Origin: Nocardia arthritidis NBRC 100137
Lineage (GTDB): Bacteria; Actinomycetota; Actinomycetes; Mycobacteriales; Mycobacteriaceae
Assembly: GCF_001612765.1 (NCBI RefSeq)
Contig: NZ_BDBB01000020.1
Location: 62,001-126,000 of the forward strand
Reading direction: 5' to 3'
DNA: 64,000 nt
Both the position numbers and the translations under genes were made by a program. The notes under the pieces are model-generated. The model searched no databases. It saw only the letters and a list, made by a program, of their open reading frames with translations, and was not told where the DNA came from. How positions within the stretch are numbered: the first letter of the stretch is position 1; each line of letters begins with the position of its first letter. Of the stretch, positions 49,797-57,926 are shown one piece after another.

Positions 49797-50639
49797 TCAG
49801 CGGGTGAAGGCGGCGGCGTGTTCGGCGGCCCAGGTGGCGAAATCGACGGCGGGGCGGCCGAGCAGCTCGGCGACGGTGCCGGTGGTGGGCCCCGGGACGC
49901 GGGCGTAATCGGACAGTGAGCCGAGCAGCCGGGCCGGGACCTCGTCGGGCAGGCCCTGCGCCCTCATTCCGGCGCGCACCTGGTCGGCGGTGAGTTCGAC
50001 GAACGACAGGTCGCGGTCGGTGAGTTCGCCCAGGATGCGGACCTTGTCGTACTGGGTCAGCGACTCGGGGCCGGTCAGCAAGTAGTGGCGGCCCGCGTGG
50101 CCGTCCTCGGTCAGCGCGCGGACCGCTACGGCGGCGATGTCGCGCTCGTGGATAGGCGAGGTGGCGGCCTTGCCGTACGCGCCGCGTACCACGTCGCCGG
50201 CGCGCAGTTGCGGTACCCAGGCCAAGGTGTTGGCGTCGAAATCCGCACAGCGCAACGATGTCCAAGCCAGCCCAGATGCTTCGGCCGCAGCCTCCAATGC
50301 CCTGAATCCGGCCATGAACCGCGGCTCCCCGGCGGGATACTCGATCGTTGACGCGGAGATCACGACCACCCGGCGCGCTCCGTGATCGGCTGCGGCGGAA
50401 AGGATTTCCGGTGTCGAGGTGATGACGGCGCGCGAGCTCAGCAGCACCCCCTCGACGTCGTCCCAGGTTTCGGCGGGAATGCTCGGTACCGAGGGATCGG
50501 CCCCAACCACAACAGTCCCCATCGGCATCCGTGCCTGTCCGGGGTCCCGGGTCACGGCGGTGACGGCCGCGCCGGTCGCCCGTAGCTGCGTGACGACTTC
50601 CCGGCCGATCGTTCCGGTGGCTCCGATGATGACGAACAT
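49797..50639 (-). CDS. NmrA-like NAD(P)-binding protein
   Basis: A 280-residue atypical SDR of the NmrA/HSCARG type. The cofactor motif is FVIIGATGTIGREVVTQL, and the later RRVVVISASTIEYPAG and AWTSLRCADFDANTLAW lack the catalytic Tyr-x3-Lys, so it may sense the NAD(P) redox state or reduce quinones. AAGGGAAGG is close upstream of the ATG at 50639. Divergent from the MarR gene at 50738; operonic with the hemerythrin-like gene. Confidence 0.9.
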   Translation of the reverse strand: MFVIIGATGTIGREVVTQLRATGAAVTAVTRDPGQARMPMGTVVVGADPSVPSIPAETWDDVEGVLLSSRAVITSTPEILSAAADHGARRVVVISASTIEYPAGEPRFMAGFRALEAAAEASGLAWTSLRCADFDANTLAWVPQLRAGDVVRGAYGKAATSPIHERDIAAVAVRALTEDGHAGRHYLLTGPESLTQYDKVRILGELTDRDLSFVELTADQVRAGMRAQGLPDEVPARLLGSLSDYARVPGPTTGTVAELLGRPAVDFATWAAEHAAAFTR

Positions 50640-50698
50640 GGTTGACCTTCCCTTCGTCCTCGGTGGGTCGCCGATACGGCCCCCCCGAATGTCGTAAG

Positions 50699-50728
50699 AT
50701 ATGAAAGTCATATTATGTAATTTGACTT
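50699..50728. promoter_or_regulatory. Overlapping MarR-type operator palindromes
   Basis: ATATGA-AAG-TCATAT (50699-50713) is a perfect 6-bp palindrome, and AAGTCA-N12-TGACTT (50705-50728) overlaps it. Both lie between the NmrA-like and MarR starts, ending ten bases before the MarR ATG, in an AT-rich patch. Binding by the MarR protein is the natural reading. Confidence 0.6.
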
Positions 50729-50737
50729 GGAGATGAT

Positions 50738-51223
50738 ATGGGTTTCGTAGAAGACGTGGGTGATGCTCGTCACCGACGACGCCTGACCGCCCGCGTCAAG
50801 GGCTCGCTGCGCGATGTGCGCAGCCAATTGGCGCTGCTCAACCGCCAGGTCGGCACCCACCTCGGCCTCAAGGACATCGACTTCGACTGCCTGGACCTGA
50901 TCAACAGCCATGGCCCGCTGAGCCCCAGCGCCCTGGCAAAACAGGCCGGTCTCCACCCCGCGACGCTCACCGGAATCCTGGACCGCCTGGAACGCGCGGG
51001 ATGGATCATGCGCGAACGCGCCACCGGCGACCGCCGCGCAGTCCTCGTCCGCTCCCGCCCCGAGCGGCTCGGCGAGGTCTACGAGCTACTGTCGGGAATG
51101 AACACCGCCGTCGACAACCTGTGCGACGACTACACCTCCGACCAACTCGAACTACTGGCCGATTTCCTCGACCGTGTCGTAATTGCCGGTCGCGAGGCCG
51201 CCGAGGGCCTCGCCACGGATTGA
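50738..51223 (+). CDS. MarR family transcriptional regulator
   Basis: A 161-residue MarR regulator. The winged helix is at residues ~60-105 (LSPSALAKQAGLHPATLTGILDRLERAGWIMRE, then the wing RATGDRRAVLV), with helical dimerisation ends. TTGGAGATGAT precedes the ATG. It is divergent from the NmrA-like/hemerythrin operon and separated from it by MarR-type palindromes, so it likely represses that operon until an oxidant or phenolic ligand appears. Confidence 0.92.
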   Translation: MGFVEDVGDARHRRRLTARVKGSLRDVRSQLALLNRQVGTHLGLKDIDFDCLDLINSHGPLSPSALAKQAGLHPATLTGILDRLERAGWIMRERATGDRRAVLVRSRPERLGEVYELLSGMNTAVDNLCDDYTSDQLELLADFLDRVVIAGREAAEGLATD

Positions 51224-51403
51224 CGTGACCCACGCGGTATGGCGGATCGATGTCCAGACGTGCAACGTCAGCCCGCGAAGGTGCGCTCGCGGCGGTTCGA
51301 GTCCAGACCGCCCCGAAATCCCGAACCTGGCCTGACCCGCAAGGTAGCTTCGCGTACAGGCTGGTACGAGGCGCTCCCAGTTCGCTCCTCGGGGAGGGGC
51401 TGG

Positions 51404-51688
51404 ACCGGCGTTTGTATCACGCCCGCACCTGCGCTGATGATGCGGTGGATGGTCGCGACCGACGCCGCATTCCTCGGCGAGGTCGGCCCGGGCTCGCGTC
51501 GTCGTGGGGGCGTGATACCGGCGGTGGATCGTTTTGCGGACTACCAGAGTCAGTTCCGGCCGTTTGCCCTCGATCCGGCCCTTGGCGCAGGCTTTGTCCA
51601 CGCCTTCGGGGGTGCGCAGGTGGTTCAGATCAGCTGCGAATTCGGTGACCAGCGCTGAGGTTTGCTGGAAGAGCTTGCCGAACGGGTC
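51404..51688 (-). pseudogene. Serine recombinase (resolvase) C-terminal remnant
   Basis: The minus strand reads DPFGKLFQQTSALVTEFAAD, then LNHLRTPEGVDKACAKGRIE and GKRPEL, which is the end of the catalytic core and the linker of Tn3-type resolvases/invertases. The helix-turn-helix follows in a shifted frame (ATIHRIISAGAGV in place of the in-frame HPPHHQRR), so a frameshift has occurred. There is no N-terminal catalytic serine segment in line with it. It is a decayed mobile-element gene. Confidence 0.7.
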
Positions 51689-51759
51689 GTGCCAGTCGTA
51701 GATCGAGCTGCCGACCCAGCACAGCACGTCATGCTTGCGCAGGTCGGTCACTCGCACAC

Positions 51760-51813
51760 GGGCTGCCGCCCGAGCGGATCTTTATCGACAAGAGCTTCTC
51801 CGGCACCACCCGC
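51760..51813 (+). pseudogene. Resolvase N-terminal fragment, on the opposite strand
   Basis: On the plus strand GLPPERIFIDKSFSGTTR matches the conserved core of serine recombinases (normally ...ERIFxDKxSGTxxxRP...). It is only about 18 codons long and breaks off into unrelated sequence. It lies beside the C-terminal remnant but in the reverse orientation, as if part of the element had been inverted. Confidence 0.55.
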
Positions 51814-51938
51814 ACCTTCGGACCGCGCGGACCGCGGCAATTACGGTGCGTTCGAACCCATTGCCGACCGGCCGCAGCGTTAGCCGAATCGTTCGACGGG
51901 ACCAGGCGAACGAACACGAGATCGAATGCCGAACGGCG

Positions 51939-52175
51939 CTACCACGATTCGATCAGCGGGACATCATGCTCGCATTCCTGACAGCACCGGACGGTGACGT
52001 GGATCACCTCGGGGTATCTGCTCGAGAGCTGTTCCGAAGATGACCGGACATCGGCGTTATTGAGCACGGCCCGGTCCTCCAGCGGCCGCCCGCAGACCTG
52101 ACACAGCGTGGCTCGAGCTATTGCTGGTCGAGTTGTGGGCGAGGGTGATATGCGGCGCAGCTGGGCCAGTGTCAC
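51939..52175 (-). CDS. Small zinc-ribbon-like protein
   Basis: A 78-residue frame with two CxxC pairs, LCQVCGRPLED and CQECEHDVPLIE, separated by about 35 residues, as in small zinc-ribbon proteins. The GTG start follows GGGAGCTGGGT at a fair distance. It is co-directional with and directly downstream of the cupin gene. No family is recognised; it may be a real small protein or a remnant within this scarred region. Confidence 0.4.
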   Translation of the reverse strand: MTLAQLRRISPSPTTRPAIARATLCQVCGRPLEDRAVLNNADVRSSSEQLSSRYPEVIHVTVRCCQECEHDVPLIESW

Positions 52176-52210
52176 ACCCAGCTCCCTTTATCAGCGGCTC
52201 CGTCACCCGC

Positions 52211-52573
52211 CTACCGCTTGGCGTAGTCGGCGAAGCCCTGCCAGTCGAGCATGACGCAGGGTTCGTCTCCCACGGTCCACGCGTCGTGGCCGGGTGGGAT
52301 GATCATGAAGTCGCCGGGCCTGTATTCCTGTTGCTCGCCGTTGTCCATGGCGACCACCATTCGGCCGGAGATGCAGTAGCCGGTGTGGGCCGACTGACAA
52401 CTGTCGGTCTGGGCTATCGGCTTGACATGAAGCGACCACCGCCAACCGGGTTCGAAGATCGCCCGGCCCACCGGGCCATGCCCCAGGTTGACGAGATCGA
52501 CTCTGCCTTTGTCCTGTTCGAAAGGCCTGCTCTCCTCCGGAGATTCGAAACTCTGGCGCACCAGATCAGGCAT
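52211..52573 (-). CDS. Cupin domain protein
   Basis: A 120-residue single-domain cupin. The beta-barrel motifs are visible: RWSLHVKPIAQTDSCQSAHTG, ISGRMVVAMDNGEQQEYRPGDFMIIPPGHDAWTV (in two parts around the turn), ending with LDWQGFADYAKR. Metal ligands are not all obvious; relatives are often small-molecule-binding or stress proteins. AAGGAGAACAGTC precedes the ATG at 52573. The frame continues open upstream to a second good start at 52798 (GAGAGGGAAGACG then ATG), which would add 75 hydrophilic residues; the shorter form is preferred. Confidence 0.8.
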   Translation of the reverse strand: MPDLVRQSFESPEESRPFEQDKGRVDLVNLGHGPVGRAIFEPGWRWSLHVKPIAQTDSCQSAHTGYCISGRMVVAMDNGEQQEYRPGDFMIIPPGHDAWTVGDEPCVMLDWQGFADYAKR

Positions 52574-53171
52574 GACTGTTCTCCTTTGCAAGTCATCCGC
52601 TGATGAGTAATAGGTTGTAGACCCGGAACGGTGATCCTTCGCGGCGGCACCACGTCCATTTGCTGGACCGCCCGGCTCGCTCATCGTTCGTGGGAGGCTC
52701 CGCAAACTGTCGTGGCTGGCCGAGCGGGTTATGCGAGTTCTCACCTGGGTGAAAGCCTGGAACTCCGCTGACGACAACTCGAAGGTGGGTGTGGCCATCG
52801 TCTTCCCTCTCACAGCGGATACGGCTCGTCGAAGCGATGACCGAACCAGCCTCCCAGCCGCCCCGGCGCACCGGTTCACTCTTTCCGGGTGAATTCCGTC
52901 GGCGCCCTGCAAAGGGACTGCGTCACCACGCACATGAGTGCGCACCCGCCAGGGGTCGGGCTCGATCGGTCCTGAGCAAGCGCGGCCACGGTCGAAGGCA
53001 TGGAAGATCTGGGTGCCAGCCCATCGGGTGCACGCTGGGCGCGGATATCGTGCGGGAACCCAGGCAGCGTCACCCCCGCGGTCCGGCAGCCGCCGCCCGC
53101 CGGGACCACCGCTCCCCGTCGGCGCAGCGAACCCGCTGTTCCGGCCCGCGAACATACGCCGCAGGTGTGGG
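52574..53171. other. Gap with an in-frame lead to the cupin gene
   Basis: No separate gene is supported. On the minus strand a start with a good ribosome site (ATG 52798, reading MATPTFELSSAEFQAFTQ) opens a frame that runs without a stop into the cupin gene, perhaps the surviving start of another gene. The rest (52800-53171) shows only antisense-type frames. Confidence 0.35.
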
Positions 53172-54476
53172 TCAGCCGACGGGCTGGTGGCTGTGGACGC
53201 GCGGGCCGGTGTGTGCGGGAAGGCACTCGTAACCGTGCAGGGTGAACAGCGGCCGCCGAGTGGGCGGATCGGTCAATCGCAGGTCCGGAAACGCCTCGAA
53301 CAGTGCGCGCAGGGCATGCGCCGCTTCCATACGGGCCAGAGCGGCGCCCAGGCACACATGGGGACCGTTGCCGAAGGACAGATGATTCTTGGCGTTGTCC
53401 CGGGTGATGTCGAAACGGGCCGGGTCGGGGAACACGGCGGGGTCGCGGTTCGCGCCGGCCAGCGACAGCACCACGGTCGACTCCTCGCGCAACCGGATAC
53501 CACCGATCTCCAGCCCTGTCCGGGTGGTGCGAGCGGTGGTCTGCACCGGCGGATCGATCCGGAGGATCTCCTCCACCGCATTGGGCCACAGTTCCGGCTC
53601 GGCGCGCAACCGGTCCATCTGATCGGGGTGGCGCAGCAGCCAGACGATGCCCTTGCCGATCAGGCTGACCGTCGTCTCGAAGCCCGCGGCCATCAGAAGG
53701 GTCGCCGACGCGCACAGTTCGTAGGTGGACAGATCGCCCGCGGCGACCAGGCTGCTGAGGATATCGTCGCCGGGTTCGGCGCGAAGGCGCTCGACGTGCT
53801 CGACGAGATACCGGTGCACCCGCTCCGAGGATTCCATCGCCCGCTGGTGGGTCCGCCAGGAGATCCCGAGGTCGAGCAACGGACTGATGTCGTCGCCCCA
53901 GCGCAGGAACATCTCGCGATCGGAGTCCGGGAAACCCAGCATCTCGGAGATGATGGCGATCGGCACCTGCGCCGCGTACCGCGCCACCAGATCGGTGGGG
54001 CCGTCGTCGGGGAGCGCCGCGAGCAGTTCCTCGGTAACCGACTCGATCCTGTCGCGCAGCCGGGCGACGGCACGCGGGGTGAAGGCTGCGGTGACCGGTT
54101 TGCGCATCCGGGTGTGCTCGGACTGGTCGATCACCAGCATCGACGGCGGATCCACCGGATTCGGTGGGAGGGGTTGACGCTCCAGCGCGCGCAACACGGG
54201 CCGCGGTATACCGAGCACGGTCGGTATACCGACACCGAAACGGTTGTCGCGCAGTATCTCCCGGACCATATCGTGATCGAAGGTTATCCAGACCGGAAGA
54301 GCGCGGTGCAACCCACCCTCCCCGCGCATCTCCTCGATCAGGGCGTACGGATTCTCGATTCCCTCCGCGCCGCCGATCAACCGAGCGAACAGGTCACCAC
54401 GACGGAGCAGTATCGTATTGAACAGGCGGATCAACCCATGGTTGTTGACCCACCGATACGCATAGTGCGGTTTCAT
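53172..54476 (-). CDS. Cytochrome P450
   Basis: A 434-residue soluble bacterial P450, of a different group from that at 2243. I-helix AAGFETT, K-helix EILR, and the haem loop FGNGPHVCLGAALARME with the ligand Cys375 are present, plus the PDPARFDITRDN block that replaces PERF. It needs a ferredoxin and reductase that are not adjacent. GGAGGGG lies six bases before the ATG at 54476. It stands between a cupin and an amidase in a region with recombination scars and may be part of an acquired catabolic or biosynthetic set; the substrate is unknown. Confidence 0.93.
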   Translation of the reverse strand: MKPHYAYRWVNNHGLIRLFNTILLRRGDLFARLIGGAEGIENPYALIEEMRGEGGLHRALPVWITFDHDMVREILRDNRFGVGIPTVLGIPRPVLRALERQPLPPNPVDPPSMLVIDQSEHTRMRKPVTAAFTPRAVARLRDRIESVTEELLAALPDDGPTDLVARYAAQVPIAIISEMLGFPDSDREMFLRWGDDISPLLDLGISWRTHQRAMESSERVHRYLVEHVERLRAEPGDDILSSLVAAGDLSTYELCASATLLMAAGFETTVSLIGKGIVWLLRHPDQMDRLRAEPELWPNAVEEILRIDPPVQTTARTTRTGLEIGGIRLREESTVVLSLAGANRDPAVFPDPARFDITRDNAKNHLSFGNGPHVCLGAALARMEAAHALRALFEAFPDLRLTDPPTRRPLFTLHGYECLPAHTGPRVHSHQPVG

Positions 54477-54619
54477 CGAGCCCCTCCATCGCCGAACCGT
54501 CGTGCCCCTTGGATGTAACGAATATCACAGGCTTTGGGAAACCTGCCGGAGTGACATCTCCGAGACCTAGTGCGTGCGGTTCAATCATGCAGCTGGGCGC
54601 CGGAGGCGATAGCAGCTGG

Positions 54620-54757
54620 ACGGTGCTGATGAAGCTGTCGGGGCATACGTCGGTTCGCAGCCTCGCGACGTACGCGCGGGTGTCTGATGAAGGTCTTCTG
54701 AACTTCCAGGCCGATACAGATCCTGCCGGGCGTCATGGCCGATGGTCGGGCGAATAG
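54620..54757 (+). pseudogene. Tyrosine recombinase (integrase) C-terminal remnant
   Basis: The plus strand reads VLMKLSGHTSVRSLATYAR, then VSDEGLLNFQADTDPAGR before a stop at 54757. This is the end of the catalytic domain of phage/plasmid integrases, with the GHT histidine and the nucleophile tyrosine (LATYAR). The rest of the enzyme is missing. No tRNA gene or obvious attachment site is next to it. The remaining bases from 54477 to 54996 show no gene. Confidence 0.65.
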
Positions 54758-54996
54758 TCTGTGGCCGGGGGAGGAACCTAGATAGGTATTGAGACATCTA
54801 TCCCGTTGCACCGCGCAGCATTCTTATGCCCTGTGCTCATGGAATTGGCCCGCTGCCGACGCTGTGACCTGGGGCGGGGCGTCCTCGATGGCAGAACGAG
54901 TGCGTGACTTCACCGGTGCAGGTGGTCCGTTCGACTTCGCCATTGTGCGAAGCGGCATTTTATGTCCTCTCCGGCAGCCCAATAGCGTCGGATTTC

Positions 54997-56448
54997 ATGG
55001 ATTGGAATTTTCAGTCGGCCGAAGAGATCGCGGCTGCGTTGCATGCGGGTGAAGTGACTTCGGTGGAACTGACCGAGGAGGCGATCGCTCGTATCGAGCG
55101 GGAAGACAAGGTGATCAACGCGATCTGTGTGCCGGACTTCGACCGTGCGCGGGCCGCCGCACGCGACGCCGACCAGGCGCGCGCCCGCGGCGAGGACCGG
55201 CCGTTGCTCGGTATTCCGGTGACGGTCAAGGAGTGCTACAACATCGCCGGGCTGCCCACGACCTGGGGCATGCCACAGCACGCGAACTACGTACCGACCG
55301 AGGACGCGATACAGGTGTCGCGGTTGAAGGCGGCCGGCGCAGTGCTGCTCGGTAAGACCAATGTGCCGTTGATACTGCGAGATATCCAAAGCTTCAACGA
55401 GATCTACGGCACCACCAACAATCCGTGGGATCACGGCCGCACGTCGGGTGGGTCGTCCGGCGGTTCGGCGGCGGCCCTGGCTGCCGGATTCGGCGTGCTG
55501 TCCATCGGCTCCGACCTCGCCGGTTCGCTGCGCACCCCCGCGCATTTCTGTGGCGTCTACGCGCACAAGCCGACACTCGGGCTGGCGCCGACCCGCGGCA
55601 TGGTCGCGCCGCCCGCGCCGGCCTCGCCGATCGACCTCGACCTCGCCGTCGTCGGCCCGATGGCGCGCACCGCCCGCGACCTCGCGATGCTGCTCGACGT
55701 GATGGCCGGACCGGACCCGCTGACCCACGGCGTCGCCTACGACGTCGCGCTGCCGCCCGCGCGCCACGAGCGGCTGTCGGACTTCCGTGTCCTGATCATC
55801 GAGGACCATCCGCTCATTCCGACCGGATCGGCGGTGCGGGCAGGCGTGAACCGGGTCGGCGAGGCGCTCGTCGACGAGGGCGCCCGCGTCGAACGGCGCA
55901 GTCCGCTGCTGCCCGATCCGACCGAAGCGGCGACGCTCTACATGCTGCTGATGATGTCCAACGCCGCCGCAAGTATTTCCATCGACGTGTACGAACAGCT
56001 GCAGACCCGCGCCGCCGCTCTGAGCGCGGACGACCGGAGTCTCGATGCGGCGCGGCTGCGCGGCATGGTGCTCAGCCACCGCGACTGGGTCGAGGCGAAC
56101 AACCGTCGCGAACTCCACCGCCACGGCTGGCGGCGGCTCTTCGCCGAGTTCGATGCCGTGGTGTGCCCCATCACGCCCACTCCCGCCTTCCCGCACGACC
56201 ACAACGAAGGTCTGGAGAACCGGCACATCGACATCGACGGCGTCGAGTACCCGTACTTCGACCAGTTCGTATGGGCCGGTGTGGCCACCATGCCCGGCCT
56301 GCCCGCCACTGCCATACCGGCGGGCCGGTCCCCCGAGGGGCTGCCGGTGGGAGTGCAGCTCATCGGTCCGATGTTCGAGGACCGCACCCCACTGCGGCTG
56401 GCCGAACTGCTCGAGCAGAAGATCGGCGGCTTCCAGGCACCCCGATAG
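54997..56448 (+). CDS. Amidase (amidase signature family)
   Basis: A 483-residue amidase that hydrolyses carboxamides to acids and ammonia. The Ser-cisSer-Lys triad is in place: Lys78 in VTVKECYN, cis-Ser154 in GRTSGGSSGGSAAALAAG, and the nucleophile Ser177 in SDLAGSLRTPA. The C-terminal half continues with ATMPGLPATAIPAG. No signal peptide. The ATG at 54997 gives the normal N-terminus (MDWNFQSAEEIAAAL); no clear ribosome site precedes it. A strong hairpin follows at 56537. Confidence 0.93.
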   Translation: MDWNFQSAEEIAAALHAGEVTSVELTEEAIARIEREDKVINAICVPDFDRARAAARDADQARARGEDRPLLGIPVTVKECYNIAGLPTTWGMPQHANYVPTEDAIQVSRLKAAGAVLLGKTNVPLILRDIQSFNEIYGTTNNPWDHGRTSGGSSGGSAAALAAGFGVLSIGSDLAGSLRTPAHFCGVYAHKPTLGLAPTRGMVAPPAPASPIDLDLAVVGPMARTARDLAMLLDVMAGPDPLTHGVAYDVALPPARHERLSDFRVLIIEDHPLIPTGSAVRAGVNRVGEALVDEGARVERRSPLLPDPTEAATLYMLLMMSNAAASISIDVYEQLQTRAAALSADDRSLDAARLRGMVLSHRDWVEANNRRELHRHGWRRLFAEFDAVVCPITPTPAFPHDHNEGLENRHIDIDGVEYPYFDQFVWAGVATMPGLPATAIPAGRSPEGLPVGVQLIGPMFEDRTPLRLAELLEQKIGGFQAPR

Positions 56449-56536
56449 GGCGCACCACCGGGTATCCGTCGAGGACGAGGCACGGATAGCGAATGACAAG
56501 CCGGACGGCGAACGCCCCAGGCGCACGGCGATCGTC

Positions 56537-56575
56537 CGCGCCGAGCAGCCCGTGGCCAGGCCACGGGCTGCTCGG
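56537..56575. terminator. 19-bp hairpin terminator between convergent amidase and MarR genes
   Basis: CGCCGAGCAGCCCGTGGCC (56537-56555) is followed, after one base, by its exact reverse complement (56557-56575). As RNA it folds into a long GC-rich stem with a small loop. It sits 89 bases after the amidase stop and about 195 before the MarR stop, in the right place for a bidirectional terminator. The rest of 56449-56770 shows no gene. Confidence 0.75.
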
Positions 56576-56770
56576 CGTGCTCGGCCATCGTCAGGTGCTG
56601 GCTGCGCCGATGTGGCGGCGGCCGGCGAACTCCTCCGGTCTGAGCCTCCCTTGGGCTCGTGCTGAACATGCGTCGTGCTGTGGAATTCGATTTAGAGTGC
56701 GTTGGGGGCCTGGTAGTCCTGGCCGAAAGAGCAACGGATATCGCTGACCTGCGCTAACGCGGAGTCTCGG

Positions 56771-57346
56771 TTACCTCGTTTTGCCGGCCGTCACCACGTT
56801 GGCGACTGGGCAGTTGCCCTCGCTACGGCCGCACGCGGCGAAGTCGCAGAGGCGACACAGCCAAGGTTGTGGACGGTGGTTGGTGCGGGTGGAGCGTTCC
56901 TCGGCTCTGGCGAGGGCCACTGTGGTCAACATTGTGTCCAGCGCTGCTGCAAGATTGTCGATCTCGTTCGGAGACAACGCGGACAGTGCGGTCGCCAGTG
57001 AATCCTCGCGCGTTTGAAGTATCCGTTCGGCCGTGCACCGGCCATGTTGGGTCAGGACAACGGAGACGGCCCGTCCGTCCTGCGCTCCGACGCGCTCGAC
57101 GAGGCCTTCGGTGGCGAGGCGGTCGACGAGGCGGACAGTGCCGGAGTGGGTCAGGCCGAGTACGGAGCTCAGCTGCGTGACCGATCCGCCGTCGAGGAAC
57201 TCGTGCATCGCGGCGAGGGCGGCCGGGGCCGACGGGCCGAGCGTCGCAATCGCTTCGACGGCGGTGTTCATCCGGTCGGCGACTACGAGGCTCAAGGCAC
57301 CCAGGACGTTGGCCGCGTGCTGGCGGCTTGACTTGGTTTGCGGCAT
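56771..57346 (-). CDS. MarR family regulator with a C-terminal cysteine cluster
   Basis: A 191-residue MarR protein. The winged helix is at residues ~55-105 (VTQLSSVLGLTHSGTVRLVDRLATEGLVERV, wing GAQDGRAVSVVL). The last 30 residues carry C-x2-C-x4-C-x6-C in LCRLCDFAACGRSEGNCP (Cys164, 167, 172, 179), which could hold zinc or an iron-sulphur cluster or act as a thiol switch. The start is ATG 57346. It is divergent from the AhpD-like gene across a perfect 25-base palindrome and so probably represses it and itself in response to an oxidant. Confidence 0.9.
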   Translation of the reverse strand: MPQTKSSRQHAANVLGALSLVVADRMNTAVEAIATLGPSAPAALAAMHEFLDGGSVTQLSSVLGLTHSGTVRLVDRLATEGLVERVGAQDGRAVSVVLTQHGRCTAERILQTREDSLATALSALSPNEIDNLAAALDTMLTTVALARAEERSTRTNHRPQPWLCRLCDFAACGRSEGNCPVANVVTAGKTR

Positions 57347-57355
57347 AGCTCTAGT

Positions 57356-57380
57356 GTATATGTATGAGTCATACATATAC
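57356..57380. promoter_or_regulatory. 25-bp perfect palindromic operator
   Basis: GTATATGTATGA (57356-57367), one centre base, then TCATACATATAC (57369-57380). The 12-bp arms are fully complementary. It lies ten bases from the MarR start and covers an ATG at 57364 that would otherwise start the AhpD-like gene. It is the best operator candidate in the window, most likely for the adjacent MarR. Confidence 0.85.
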
Positions 57381-57411
57381 TACCGGGAAGCGCGGGGGGT
57401 CGACGGCGGAA

Positions 57412-57864
57412 CCCGTGGAAGCGCGGATGAAGAGCGTGGCGAGTCTCGACTTGATCACAGGGATCCAGCATCTTCAAAAGGCGATTCACGCCGGTGGCGT
57501 CGACCCGCTCGTGCTCGAGCTGGTCCATCTGCGGGCCAGCCAGATCAACGGCTGCAGCCCGTGTGTGTTCGCCGGCGTCCAGGAGGCGAAGAAGCATGGA
57601 GAGACCGAGGACCGGCTGCACAGCGTGGTCACCTGGCGGGAGACCCCGTTCTTCACCGAGGAGGAGCGGGCAGCGCTCGCGCTGGCCGAGGCCGCCACCC
57701 GGATCCAGGACGGCTCGCCGGGCGTGACCGACGAGGTCTGGGACGCTGCTGCCACCCACTTCGACGAGAAGCAGGTCTTCGCGATCATCCTGAATATCGC
57801 ACTCACCAACTTCTTCAACCGGATCAACCACACGATCCGGGAGCAGGCCGGCAAGACCTGGTGA
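57412..57864 (+). CDS. AhpD-like carboxymuconolactone decarboxylase family protein
   Basis: A 150-residue all-helical alkylhydroperoxidase of the CMD/AhpD family. The redox pair is C-x2-C in HLRASQINGCSPCVFAGVQ with the downstream His (AKKHGE), which acts as the peroxidase active site. It would reduce peroxides in the cytoplasm using a dithiol donor. The GTG start at 57412 (MEARMKSV) is preferred, since the ATG at 57364 lies in the operator; family members also begin MEARMK. Controlled by the divergent cysteine-rich MarR. Confidence 0.9.
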   Translation, partial: PVEARMKSVASLDLITGIQHLQKAIHAGGVDPLVLELVHLRASQINGCSPCVFAGVQEAKKHGETEDRLHSVVTWRETPFFTEEERAALALAEAATRIQDGSPGVTDEVWDAAATHFDEKQVFAIILNIALTNFFNRINHTIREQAGKTW

Positions 57865-57926
57865 AGGCGGGCGGGCGTCATCCGTCCAGGGCCGCGGTGG
57901 TCGACATGGCGAAGGACTTGATTCAG

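Noticed and set aside
54477..54996. Possible tRNA attachment site beside the integrase remnant
   Set aside because: No cloverleaf, T-loop or direct repeat could be found by eye.
54910..56526. 538-codon minus-strand frame over the amidase
   Set aside because: Shadow frame; the plus strand has the full amidase triad.
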